Of a stretch of 64,000 nt of DNA, positions 21,288-29,391 are shown one piece after another. Position 1 is the first letter of the stretch. The number at the start of each line of letters is the position of its first letter. A model generated the notes under the pieces. It had not been told where the DNA came from and did not search any database. It worked only from the letters and a program-made list of their open reading frames with translations. The stretch lies in the NCBI RefSeq assembly GCF_030064675.1, contig NZ_CP116413.1, positions 8,027,501 through 8,091,500 on the forward strand, in the 5' to 3' direction. The translations under genes were made by a program, and so were the position numbers. The stretch is from Crossiella sp. CA-258035. Its GTDB lineage: Bacteria; Actinomycetota; Actinomycetes; Mycobacteriales; Pseudonocardiaceae.

Positions 21288-23773
21288 CGTGCGGTCACCT
21301 CCGGTATACCCAGCCGCACGGGCACCGGCTGCCCGCGCTCGCTGCGGAACGAGATGCTCGGATCGGGTGTGCCGGGCGCGTTGACGAAGGAGGCGAAGCG
21401 GCTCAGCTTCTCCTCGTCCTCCAGCACCCCGCGCCACTCGTCCGCGTAGTTCTCCACGTGCTTGGCCATCGCGGTCTCCAGCTCCTCGGCGATGCCGAGG
21501 CTGTCCTCGACCACCACCGCGCGCAGGTGGTCCAAGCCGCCGTCCATGGCCTCGATCCAGCCCGCGGTGCGCTGCAAGCGGTCCGCGGTGCGCACGTAGA
21601 ACATCAGGAACCGGTCGATCAGCCGGATCAGCGTCTCCCGGTCCACGTCGGCGGCCAGCAGTTCGGCGTGCCGGGGCGTGAAGCCGCCGTTGCCGCCCAC
21701 GTAGAGGTTCCAGCCCTCCTCGGTGGCGATCACGCCGAAGTCCTTGCTCCTGGCCTCCGCGCATTCCCTGGCACAGCCGGAGACCCCGGCCTTGATCTTG
21801 TGCGGGGAGCGCAGGCCGCGGTAGCGCAGCTCCAGCTCCACCGCCAGGCCGACCGAGTCCTGCACGCCGTAGCGGCACCAGGTGTCGCCCACGCAGGACT
21901 TCACCGTGCGCAGCGCCTTGCCGTAGGCGTGCCCGGACTCGAACCCGGCATCCACCAGCCGTCGCCAGATCAGCGGCAGCTGGTCCACGGTGGCGCCGAA
22001 CAGGTCGATCCGCTGGCCGCCGGTGATCTTGGTGTAGAGGTCGAAGTCCCTGGCCACCTCGGCGATGACGAGCAGCTTGGCCGGGGTGATCTCGCCGCCG
22101 GGGATGCGCGGCACCACCGAGTAGGTGCCGTTGCGCTGGATGTTGGCCAGGAAGTGGTCGTTGGTGTCCTGCAAGGAGGCCTGCTCGCCGTCGAGCACGT
22201 GCGGGGAGCCCAGCGAGGCCAGGATGGAGGCCACCACCGGCTTGCAGATGTCGCAGCCGCGGCCGGCGCCGTGCTTGCCGACCAGCTCGCTGAAGGTGCG
22301 GATGCCGGTGGCGCGCACGATCTCGAACAGCTCGGCGCGGGAGTGCGCGAAGTGCTCGCACAGCGCGGTGGACTGCTCCACCCCGCAGGCGGTGAGCAGC
22401 TGCTTGAGCATGGGCACGCAGGAGCCGCAGCCGGTGCCCGCCTTGGTGCAGGACTTCAGCGAGGGCACGTCCGCGCAGCCGTTCTCGGTGATGGCGCACC
22501 GGATCTGCGCCTTGGTCACCGCGTGGCAGGAGCAGACCTGGGCGTCCTCGGGCATCGCGCCGATGCCGACCCCGCCGCCGGCGCTCGGCCCGGCCAGCAG
22601 CGCGCCGGGCTCGCCGGGCAGCGCGCGGCCGACCAGCGGGCGCAGCAGCGCGTAGGCCGAGGCGTCACCGACCAGCACGCCGCCGAGCAGGGTGGACGCG
22701 TCATCGGAGACCACGAGCTTCTGGTAGCGGCCGGACACCGGGTCGCTGTGCACGACCTCCAGGGCGTTGGGTGCGGTGGCGTGCGCGTCGCCGAAGCTGG
22801 CCACGTCCACGCCGAGCAGCTTGAGCTTGGTGGAGGTGTCCGCCCCGGTGAACTCGGCCGCGCCGCCCAGCAGCCGGTCCGCGACCACCTCGGCCATCGC
22901 GTAGCCGGGCCCGACCAGGCCGTAGACCTGGCCACCGGCCAGCGCGCACTCGCCGATCGCGTAGACGTGCGGATCGCTGGTGCGGCAGGCGGAGTCGACC
23001 GCGATGCCGCCGCGCGGCCCCACGTCCAGCCCGGCCGCGCGGGCCAGCTGGTCCCGTGGCCGGATGCCGGCGGAGAACACCAGCAGCCCGGTGTCCAGCT
23101 CGCCGCCGTCGGAAAGGGCCAGCCGCAGACCGGGCTCCACCCGCTGCACCGACACTCCACAGTGGACGTTGATGTCCAGGCTCTCGATCTTGCGCCGGAG
23201 CAGCGCGCCGCCGCCCTCGTCCACCTGCACCGGCATCAGCCGCGGCGCCAGCTCCACCACCGAGGTGTCCAGGCCGAGGCCGCGCAGCACGTTGGCCGCC
23301 TCCAGGCCGAGCAGCCCGCCGCCGACCACCACGCCGGAGCGCACGCCCTCGGCGGCGACCCGGATCTCGTCCAGGTCGGCAATGGTGCGGTAGACGAAGC
23401 AGCCGGGCAGGTCGTGGCCGGGCACCGGCGGCACGAACGGGGCCGAGCCGGTGGCCAGCACCAGCGCGTCGTAGCCGATGATGCGGCCGGTGCTGGTGAT
23501 CACGGTCCGCTCGGCGGTGTCCACCGCGGCCGCGGGCTCGCCCAGGCACAGCTCGACGCGGTCGTCGCCGTCGAACTCCGCGCCGGGCAGCCGCAGCGCC
23601 AGCTCATCCCAACTGTCCACATAGGACGAGAGTGCGACCCGGTCGTAGGCGGGGCGCGGTTCCTCGGCGAGCACCACGATCCGCCAGGTCCCGGCCAGGT
23701 CGCGTTCCCGGACCGCCTGCACCAGGCGGTGGCCGACCATGCCGTTGCCGACGACGACGAGCGTGCGAGTCAT
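21284..23773 (-). CDS. nirB: NAD(P)H-dependent assimilatory nitrite reductase large subunit
   Basis: 829 aa; start at 23773 behind a GGAGGA site. N-terminal FAD/NAD domain (TLVVVGNGMVGHRLV, GGGLLGLEAANVLRGLGLDTSVVE). The middle holds BFD-type [2Fe-2S] Cys (CSCHAVTKAQI, GTGCGSC). The C-terminal siroheme/[4Fe-4S] domain has CVGDTWCRYG and SGCARECAEA. It reduces nitrite to ammonium with six electrons. A candidate GlnR site lies 60-95 bp upstream, so the gene is likely nitrogen-regulated with its own promoter 3' of narK. Confidence 0.95.
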   Translation of the reverse strand: MTRTLVVVGNGMVGHRLVQAVRERDLAGTWRIVVLAEEPRPAYDRVALSSYVDSWDELALRLPGAEFDGDDRVELCLGEPAAAVDTAERTVITSTGRIIGYDALVLATGSAPFVPPVPGHDLPGCFVYRTIADLDEIRVAAEGVRSGVVVGGGLLGLEAANVLRGLGLDTSVVELAPRLMPVQVDEGGGALLRRKIESLDINVHCGVSVQRVEPGLRLALSDGGELDTGLLVFSAGIRPRDQLARAAGLDVGPRGGIAVDSACRTSDPHVYAIGECALAGGQVYGLVGPGYAMAEVVADRLLGGAAEFTGADTSTKLKLLGVDVASFGDAHATAPNALEVVHSDPVSGRYQKLVVSDDASTLLGGVLVGDASAYALLRPLVGRALPGEPGALLAGPSAGGGVGIGAMPEDAQVCSCHAVTKAQIRCAITENGCADVPSLKSCTKAGTGCGSCVPMLKQLLTACGVEQSTALCEHFAHSRAELFEIVRATGIRTFSELVGKHGAGRGCDICKPVVASILASLGSPHVLDGEQASLQDTNDHFLANIQRNGTYSVVPRIPGGEITPAKLLVIAEVARDFDLYTKITGGQRIDLFGATVDQLPLIWRRLVDAGFESGHAYGKALRTVKSCVGDTWCRYGVQDSVGLAVELELRYRGLRSPHKIKAGVSGCARECAEARSKDFGVIATEEGWNLYVGGNGGFTPRHAELLAADVDRETLIRLIDRFLMFYVRTADRLQRTAGWIEAMDGGLDHLRAVVVEDSLGIAEELETAMAKHVENYADEWRGVLEDEEKLSRFASFVNAPGTPDPSISFRSERGQPVPVRLGIPEVTAR

Positions 23774-23830
23774 GCACTTCCTCCTCATCCGCCGGTGCCG
23801 GGTCCTGCCGCCATGGTCACGAGCGGCCGT

Positions 23831-23866
23831 GTCGGACCCGGGTCACCGGTGTTGCACCCGCGTTAC
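23831..23866 (-). promoter_or_regulatory. Candidate GlnR/NnaR binding region upstream of nirB
   Basis: Read on the minus strand: GTAAC-n6-GCAAC (23866-23851), then GTGAC-n6-CCGAC (23846-23831). The first matches the actinomycete GlnR box GTnAC-n6-GAAAC in nine of ten fixed positions by eye; the second is weaker. The two boxes start 20 bp apart rather than the more usual 22. Confidence 0.45.
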
Positions 23867-23900
23867 GAAAAGCTCCCGCTCCAGGTCAGAGCGGTGTGCG

Positions 23901-25229
23901 TCACACTCCGGCGTGCGCGAGGCTGGGCACCCGCACGGCGAGCACCCGTCGCCGCAGGTAGCACCACCAGGTCACGGCCAGGCAGAGCCCGTAGAAGGCC
24001 AGGAAGGTGTACAGCGCCGGGGCCAGCGAGCCCGAGCCGGTCAGCGACATGGCGAAGGCCCTGGTGATCAGGAACCCGCCCAGCGCGCCGACCGCGCCCG
24101 CGATGCCGATCACCGCCGCGGCCTGCCGTTTCGCCTGCGCGGGCTCGGCCACCCTGGCCGCGAAGATGGCCGGGATCATCCGGTAGGTGGAGCCGTTGCC
24201 CACGCCCGCGGTGATGAACAGCCACAGGAACGCGCCCAGGAACAGCGGGAAGCTGTGCTGCGCCAGCCCGGCCAGCACCCCGGCCACCCCGACGCCCATC
24301 GTGACGAAGGTCCACAGCGTCACCCGCCCGCCGCCCCACCGGTCGGCCAGCCAGCCGCCGAAGGGCCGGGACAGCGAGCCGACCAGCGCGCCGAGGAAGG
24401 CGAAGTACCCGGCCTTGGACTCCGGGAAGGTGGAGTTGATCAGCAGCGGCAGCGCGGCCGAGTAGCCGATGAAGGAGCCGAAGGTGCCGATGTAGAGGAA
24501 GGACATCACCCAGGTGTGCGGCTGGAACACCGCGGCGGCGTAGGAGCGGAAGTCCGAGCGGGCCACGGTCAGCGAGTCCATGAACAGCCAGGCGCAGGCC
24601 GCCGCGATGATGATCACCGGCAACCACATCAGCCCCGCGTAGGCCAGGTTGATCCCGGTGCTCGCGGAGATCACCAGCGGCACCGCCAGCTGCACCACGG
24701 CCACCCCGAGGTTGCCGCCCGCCGCGTTCAGCCCGAGCGCGAACCCCTTGCGCGACTCCGGGTAGAAGAAGGAGATGTTGGCCATCGAGGAGGCGAAGTT
24801 GCCGCCGCCCAGCCCCGCGGTGCCCGCCACCACCAGGAACATCCAGTACGGCGTGGCCGGGTCGGAGACGCACCAGGCGAGCAGCCCGGTGGGGATGAGC
24901 AGCAGCGAGGCGCTGATCGCGGTCCAGGCCCGCCCGCCGAAGCGCGGCACCGCGAAGGTGTAGGGCAGCCGGAGCAGCGCGCCGAGCAGGTTGGGCACCG
25001 CGACCAGCCAGAACAGCTGGTCCACGGAGAAGGCGAAGCCCGCCGCGGGCAGGCTGACCGCCACCACGCTCCACAGCAGCCACACCGAGAAGCCCAGGTG
25101 CTCGGCCAGGATGGAGAAGACCAGGTTGCGGTTCGCCACCCGGCGCCCGGTGCGCGCCCAGAACCCGGGGTCCTCGGGTTCCCAGTGGTCGATCCAGCCT
25201 CGTCGGGCGGTGCGGTCAGCGGTGGTCAC
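23901..25229 (-). CDS. narK: Nitrate/nitrite MFS transporter
   Basis: 442 aa, GTG start with GGAGG 5 nt upstream. Twelve-TM major facilitator of the NNP family with the family signatures GLGGGNFASSMANISFFYP and GNGSTYRMIPAIFA. It should import nitrate (or exchange nitrate and nitrite) for the reductases in this window. It is first in the narK-nirB-nirD-nnaR-cbiX series, with a 127-bp gap before nirB that holds a probable second promoter. Confidence 0.92.
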   Translation of the reverse strand: MTTADRTARRGWIDHWEPEDPGFWARTGRRVANRNLVFSILAEHLGFSVWLLWSVVAVSLPAAGFAFSVDQLFWLVAVPNLLGALLRLPYTFAVPRFGGRAWTAISASLLLIPTGLLAWCVSDPATPYWMFLVVAGTAGLGGGNFASSMANISFFYPESRKGFALGLNAAGGNLGVAVVQLAVPLVISASTGINLAYAGLMWLPVIIIAAACAWLFMDSLTVARSDFRSYAAAVFQPHTWVMSFLYIGTFGSFIGYSAALPLLINSTFPESKAGYFAFLGALVGSLSRPFGGWLADRWGGGRVTLWTFVTMGVGVAGVLAGLAQHSFPLFLGAFLWLFITAGVGNGSTYRMIPAIFAARVAEPAQAKRQAAAVIGIAGAVGALGGFLITRAFAMSLTGSGSLAPALYTFLAFYGLCLAVTWWCYLRRRVLAVRVPSLAHAGV

Positions 25230-25274
25230 GGCGGCCTCCGGTGGTTGGGGACACGCCGAAGTTAGGCAGCGCGG

Positions 25275-25301
25275 GTTACCCGGGGCGTCGCCGCGTGTGA
25301 C
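25275..25301 (-). promoter_or_regulatory. Candidate GlnR half-sites upstream of narK
   Basis: Two GTnAC elements, GTTAC at 25275-25279 and GTGAC at 25297-25301, start exactly 22 bp apart, the spacing of GlnR a-boxes. The intervening b-boxes match poorly. They lie 45-75 bp before the narK start. Confidence 0.35.
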
Positions 25302-25353
25302 ACGGCCGCGAACTCCTCCGCACGGGGCCGGGGTGCCGGGTGTGAGGCCGGCC

Positions 25354-25713
25354 CTAGCTCTCCTTGGCCGGGGCCTGCTCCTCCACCACTTCCTCCAGCG
25401 GACCCGGCTGGCGCTGCCACTTCAGCTTGACCTCGAAGTGCCCCTGCACCCCGGTCCGCGCGATCACCGCGCCGGCCTGGGCGTCCAGCTTCACGCCGAA
25501 CTTCAGCTCCACCTCATCCGGCCCCATCTCCTGGAACTGGCGCAGCGCCGCCTCGGCCGCGGTCCGCACCTCGCTGAGCGCGTCGGTGAAACCGGCCCTC
25601 GCCTTCTGCAGCACCTGGCCCGGCCGGGCCGCGCGGACCACGCCCGGCTGCTCCTCCAGCTCCACCGTGACCTCGCCGCCCCCGGCCAGCTCGAAGCGCA
25701 CCAGCTCGCTCAT
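25354..25713 (-). CDS. CU044_2847 / Trypco1-like small protein
   Basis: 119 aa; the ATG at 25713 follows GGAGGAG. It is a beta-rich protein of the CU044_2847 family (VRFELAGGGEVTVELEE, then VRTAAEAALRQFQ, then PDEVELKFGVKLDAQAGAVIARTG). This family has been described as a trypsin-co-occurring domain in NTP-dependent conflict systems. A trypsin-like protease is indeed encoded at the other end of the same operon. It is likely an adaptor that couples to, or is processed by, the protease; that role is inference. Last gene of the operon. Confidence 0.75.
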   Translation of the reverse strand: MSELVRFELAGGGEVTVELEEQPGVVRAARPGQVLQKARAGFTDALSEVRTAAEAALRQFQEMGPDEVELKFGVKLDAQAGAVIARTGVQGHFEVKLKWQRQPGPLEEVVEEQAPAKES

Positions 25714-25728
25714 CCGCACTCCTCCATC

Positions 25729-26904
25729 TCACCGTCCACAAGAGACGGTCACCCAGCTGTAGCGGCGGTCCTGGTCGTCCTGCAGGGTCCGGCGCACCTG
25801 TTCCAGCCGCCTCAGCAGCTCGTCCAGCTTGGTCCGGTCGGCAACGTACTCCAGCGCCGCGCGGTAGAACATCGTGCGCAGCTCCACCGGCATCAGGTCG
25901 GAGCCGTCGAAGCACAGCGTGTCCTGGCCCGCGAGCCGCTCGCGCAGGCGGTCGGCCAGCGCGGGCGGGCCCGGTTGCGGCCAGGCGTGCCCGGCCAGGT
26001 GCTGGAGCAGCCGGGTGGCCGCCGGGTTGTCGGTGAAGCGGGCGGCCAGGTCGGCGGAGAACGGACTGGCCTGGGCGGCCCCCGGGAAGGCGGGGAACGG
26101 GCGGAAGTCGAAGTGCTCGCCGTATTCCGGGACCGGGGCCGGGCGGCCGCCGTAGCCGGTGGCGATGAAGGAGGCCTGGTGCTCGCGGCGGCAGCCGGGC
26201 GGATCGTCGAACATGGCCCGGCCCGCGTCCCAGAAGTCGGTGAACAGCGCGGCGGCGGCGCGCGGGCCGAGCACCCGGCCGAAGTCGGTCCAGGCCTGGC
26301 GCACCCGCTCATCGGTCCACGGCAGGTCGCCGGCCACCCAGCGCTGGTAGACCTCGGAGCCCGCGCGTTGCAGCAGCAGGTTCTCCACCCAGTCGGTGCC
26401 CGGCCAGCCCGAGGTGGCCCCCGACTCCAGGCCCAGGCACCAGTCACCGGCGGCCAACAGCTCCTCCGCGCGGTCCGGGCCGGGAGACCGCGAGAAGACC
26501 AGGCCCTTGAGGTCGACCTTGACCGGCACCGCGTACTGCTTGGCCAGCCCGCCCTGCCGCAGCCGCCGCCACTGCTCGTTGTCCGCCGCGGGCGCGGTCT
26601 CCACCGGCCGGACCTGCCCCTGGCGGATGTAGGGCATGAGGTCGCCGAAGCCCGGCAGCACCGCGATGTCCGGCGGCCGCCCGCCCGCGACCTCGGCCTT
26701 GAGCACCTGCCCGAGCGCGCGGGTGCCCCGGTACTCGACCCGGATGCCGGTGTTCTTGCGGAACTCGTTGAGGATCTCGGTGAAGGTCGCCTCCTCGGGC
26801 CCGGTCCAGGAGGCGAGCAGGCTCACCTGGGCGTCGGCGCGCGGCGCGGTGCAGCCCGCGGCCAGCAGCAGCGCCGCGAGGAAGACCAGCAGTGCCCTGG
26901 TCAT
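25729..26904 (-). CDS. Lipoprotein solute-binding protein (ABC-type, no permease nearby)
   Basis: 391 aa; the ATG at 26904 overlaps the previous stop. The signal peptide ends in a lipobox LLAAGC (Cys about residue 18), so it should be anchored outside the membrane. The mature part resembles cluster-B/UgpB-type binding proteins (FTEILNEFRKNTGIRVEYRG, GGRPPDIAVLPGFGDL, a GYGG region). No permease or ATPase gene is adjacent. Instead it follows a four-TM protein and a PknG-like kinase, much like GlnH in the mycobacterial PknG-GlnX-GlnH sensory module, although GlnH belongs to a different binding-protein class. Likely a ligand sensor rather than an importer. Confidence 0.8.
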   Translation of the reverse strand: MTRALLVFLAALLLAAGCTAPRADAQVSLLASWTGPEEATFTEILNEFRKNTGIRVEYRGTRALGQVLKAEVAGGRPPDIAVLPGFGDLMPYIRQGQVRPVETAPAADNEQWRRLRQGGLAKQYAVPVKVDLKGLVFSRSPGPDRAEELLAAGDWCLGLESGATSGWPGTDWVENLLLQRAGSEVYQRWVAGDLPWTDERVRQAWTDFGRVLGPRAAAALFTDFWDAGRAMFDDPPGCRREHQASFIATGYGGRPAPVPEYGEHFDFRPFPAFPGAAQASPFSADLAARFTDNPAATRLLQHLAGHAWPQPGPPALADRLRERLAGQDTLCFDGSDLMPVELRTMFYRAALEYVADRTKLDELLRRLEQVRRTLQDDQDRRYSWVTVSCGR

Positions 26905-27986
26905 CGGCGCACCCACGTCCCGTACTCGGCCAGCCTGGCCCGGAAACCCAGCGCCACCAACAGCATCACCAGCACGGCCAGCCCGGGGATGGCCGGCCAC
27001 CAGGCCCCGCGCCCGCCGACCTCGCGCACCTGACCGGCCAGCTCACCGGCCTTCCTGGTCAGCTCCGGCTCCTCGAGGCCGTCCGGCGGCAGGAGCTGCC
27101 CGGCCAGGAAGGCGCGCACGGTGGGGCCACAGTCGGGGCACTGCCGCTGGACCAGCTCGGCCAGCCAGCGCTGCCCCTCGGCGTCGATCTCGTCGTCGTG
27201 CCGCTGCCGATCCTCGGTGAGCCGGGCCAGCCCGGCCTCGGCGGCGTCCATCCGCTGCTGGGAGCTGAACACCACGCTGGTCAGCGTCAGCAGGGTGACC
27301 ACGGCCAGGCTCGCGCCGAGCAGCCACGGGTTGAGCCTGCGGCGGAACCGCCTGGCCAGCACCAGCTGGGTGGCCAGCAGCAGCAGGAACAGCAGCCCGC
27401 CCGGGACCGCCCAGGACAGCACCCGGACCGCGGTCGGCTCGGCCGCGTCCAGCGCGGCGCCGAACGCCTGCCGCTGCAACTCGGTGACCTTGTCCAGCTG
27501 GCCCAGCACGCCGTCGGCGCTGTGCAGCAGGCGCGATGCCTGCCACAGGTCGGCGGCGCCGAGCACCGGTCCGTTGCCGGGCAGCCGCTGCTGGGTGGCG
27601 GCCTGTTCCACCGAACCGGAGTAGGCGGCGAGCAGGCTGTCCACCAGTTGCAACTGCCGGAGGCCCTCGTCCCCGGCCAGGTTCAGCCCGGCCACCCTGG
27701 TCAGGCTCTGCGCGGCGATGGCGAGCTGGTCCCGGTAGCCGTCCCCGGCCCCGGTCAGCGCGGCCGCGCCGGTGCGGAAGCTGCGCATGGCCTCCCGGTC
27801 GGCGTTGAGCAGCGCGGTGCGCGCGGTGCCGACCTCGCGCAGCACCGGCACCGCCTGGCCGCTGGCCCGCTCGGCCGCGGCGTGCACCTCCAGGTAGGCC
27901 AGGGTGGCGGCGAGCAGGGTGAGCAGGGTCAGCCCGAGCAGCGCCGAGCGCAGCGCGAGCAGCAGTCGCCGGGTGTCCAGCCGCAT
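26901..27986 (-). CDS. GlnX-like multi-pass membrane sensor protein
   Basis: 361 aa; its ATG shares one base with the vWA stop (TGATG). It has four hydrophobic segments, near residues 12-32, 190-212, 225-243 and 330-350. They enclose two helical, probably extracytoplasmic regions rich in Ala and Gln that read like methyl-accepting/four-helix sensor domains. The layout resembles GlnX, the membrane partner of PknG in mycobacteria. It probably passes a signal from the lipoprotein to the cytoplasmic kinase/vWA proteins; this is inferred from order and topology only. Confidence 0.65.
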   Translation of the reverse strand: MRLDTRRLLLALRSALLGLTLLTLLAATLAYLEVHAAAERASGQAVPVLREVGTARTALLNADREAMRSFRTGAAALTGAGDGYRDQLAIAAQSLTRVAGLNLAGDEGLRQLQLVDSLLAAYSGSVEQAATQQRLPGNGPVLGAADLWQASRLLHSADGVLGQLDKVTELQRQAFGAALDAAEPTAVRVLSWAVPGGLLFLLLLATQLVLARRFRRRLNPWLLGASLAVVTLLTLTSVVFSSQQRMDAAEAGLARLTEDRQRHDDEIDAEGQRWLAELVQRQCPDCGPTVRAFLAGQLLPPDGLEEPELTRKAGELAGQVREVGGRGAWWPAIPGLAVLVMLLVALGFRARLAEYGTWVRR

Positions 27987-29389
27987 CAGTCCAGTGCCCC
28001 CTTGCACTCCTCGCAGAACCGGTGCGCACCCGGCCAGACCAGCTCGCACACCGGGCAGCGGCGGTCCGGCAGCGGCTCGCTCGCGGGCACGGGCAGCTGC
28101 TGGCCGGGCACGACCGAGATCCCCGAACCGCCGTCCAGCCAGTTGATGTCCACTTTGGACAGTTCGTCCGTCAGCCTGATCCGCCCGGCGGCCGCGTCCT
28201 CGATCTCGGCCAGCTGGCCGATCCGGTCCAGCTGCTCGGTGTTGCCGGAGGCGGTGGCCAGCCGGACCGCCTCGCCGAGCAGGTCGGCGGCCGCGGCCCG
28301 GTCGCCGGCGTCGAGTGCCTCGCAGCCCTCGATGACCAGTCGCCGCAACCGTTCCTGCCCCCGGTAGTGCCCGACGTAGGGGTCGACCTGGCTGAACCGG
28401 GCCTCGTCCTCGGTCCAGTGCACCAGCAGCGGTTCCGGCTCACCGACCTCCTCGGCCGCGGTGGTCCCCGGCGGGACGGCCAGCAGCCGCACCGAGCCGA
28501 CCGGGACGTCCTGCCCGTGCGGCGCGCCCGCCGGGCCGACCGTGAGGCCGAGGTTGAAGTGCCGCAGGTCCGCGCTCCACGAGCCGGTGCTGAACTCGGT
28601 GAGGCCCTCGCCCACCGCCACCGCCTCCGCGGTCAGGTCGGCCGCGACCGGGAACACCTGCCGCAGGAACCGGATCTCCGTGCCGGGCCTGGTCTGCACC
28701 CGGATGCGCACCTCGGGCACCACCTTGCGCATCGCCTCGGCGACCATGCCGGTGAAGTCCTCGGCCAGGTCGGCCTCGGCGCGCACCGCGTCCGCCCGGC
28801 CGCGCAGCGCGGCGGTGATCCGGCGCAGTTCCGCGGGCTTCCAGTCCGCGCCGATCCCCCTGGCATCGCAGGTGAACTCGCCCGCGCACGCCCGCAGCGC
28901 CGCTTCCAGCTGCTCGGGGGTCTCGCCGACGTTCTGGCCGTCGGTGAGCAGGATCGCGTGCCGGATCGCGCCGGGATGCGCGGCCAGCAGGTCGCGGGCC
29001 AGCAGCAGCCAGCTGCCCATCGCGGTGCCGCCGCTGGCCACCATGGCCGCCGCGGCCTGCCTGGCCTCGGCCCGGCTCCGCTCGTCAGCGGTGGCCATCC
29101 TCGGCGCCAGCGGGTACAGCAGGCTGGCCGTGTCGGTGCCCGCGACCAGCGCGAAGCGCACGCCGTCGCGCAGCGCGTCCACCGCGGCCGCGGTGGCCCG
29201 GCGAGCAGCCGCGATCTTGCTGGGCGGCAACGACATCGAGCCGGAGCAGTCCACCATGATCACCTCGGCCGCGGCGGGCGGGGTGTCCGCGCCCGTCAGT
29301 CCGGTGCCGTCCACCACCAGTACCACCGAGAGCAGGTCGTCGGTGGTGGACAGCCAGCGGTGGGCGTGCACCTTGGTCCGGAAACGCAT
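27986..29389 (-). CDS. vWA-domain protein with C-terminal zinc ribbon
   Basis: 467 aa; the ATG at 29389 lies behind GGAGGTGA. The von Willebrand A domain (about 40-210) has a complete MIDAS set: VDCSGSMS, the GGTAMGSW Thr and LTDGQN. A beta-rich middle domain follows, then a helical stretch, and it ends in a zinc ribbon (CPVCELVWPGAHRFCEEC). vWA proteins act as metal-dependent protein-protein adaptors and recur in bacterial conflict and kinase systems. It starts 2 nt after the kinase gene ends, so it is probably a kinase substrate or partner. Confidence 0.87.
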   Translation of the reverse strand: MRFRTKVHAHRWLSTTDDLLSVVLVVDGTGLTGADTPPAAAEVIMVDCSGSMSLPPSKIAAARRATAAAVDALRDGVRFALVAGTDTASLLYPLAPRMATADERSRAEARQAAAAMVASGGTAMGSWLLLARDLLAAHPGAIRHAILLTDGQNVGETPEQLEAALRACAGEFTCDARGIGADWKPAELRRITAALRGRADAVRAEADLAEDFTGMVAEAMRKVVPEVRIRVQTRPGTEIRFLRQVFPVAADLTAEAVAVGEGLTEFSTGSWSADLRHFNLGLTVGPAGAPHGQDVPVGSVRLLAVPPGTTAAEEVGEPEPLLVHWTEDEARFSQVDPYVGHYRGQERLRRLVIEGCEALDAGDRAAAADLLGEAVRLATASGNTEQLDRIGQLAEIEDAAAGRIRLTDELSKVDINWLDGGSGISVVPGQQLPVPASEPLPDRRCPVCELVWPGAHRFCEECKGALD

Positions 29390-29391
29390 GC

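Noticed and set aside
21458-24067. Long plus-strand open frame opposite nirB
   Set aside because: No motifs and no start signal; it mirrors the codon bias of nirB on the other strand.
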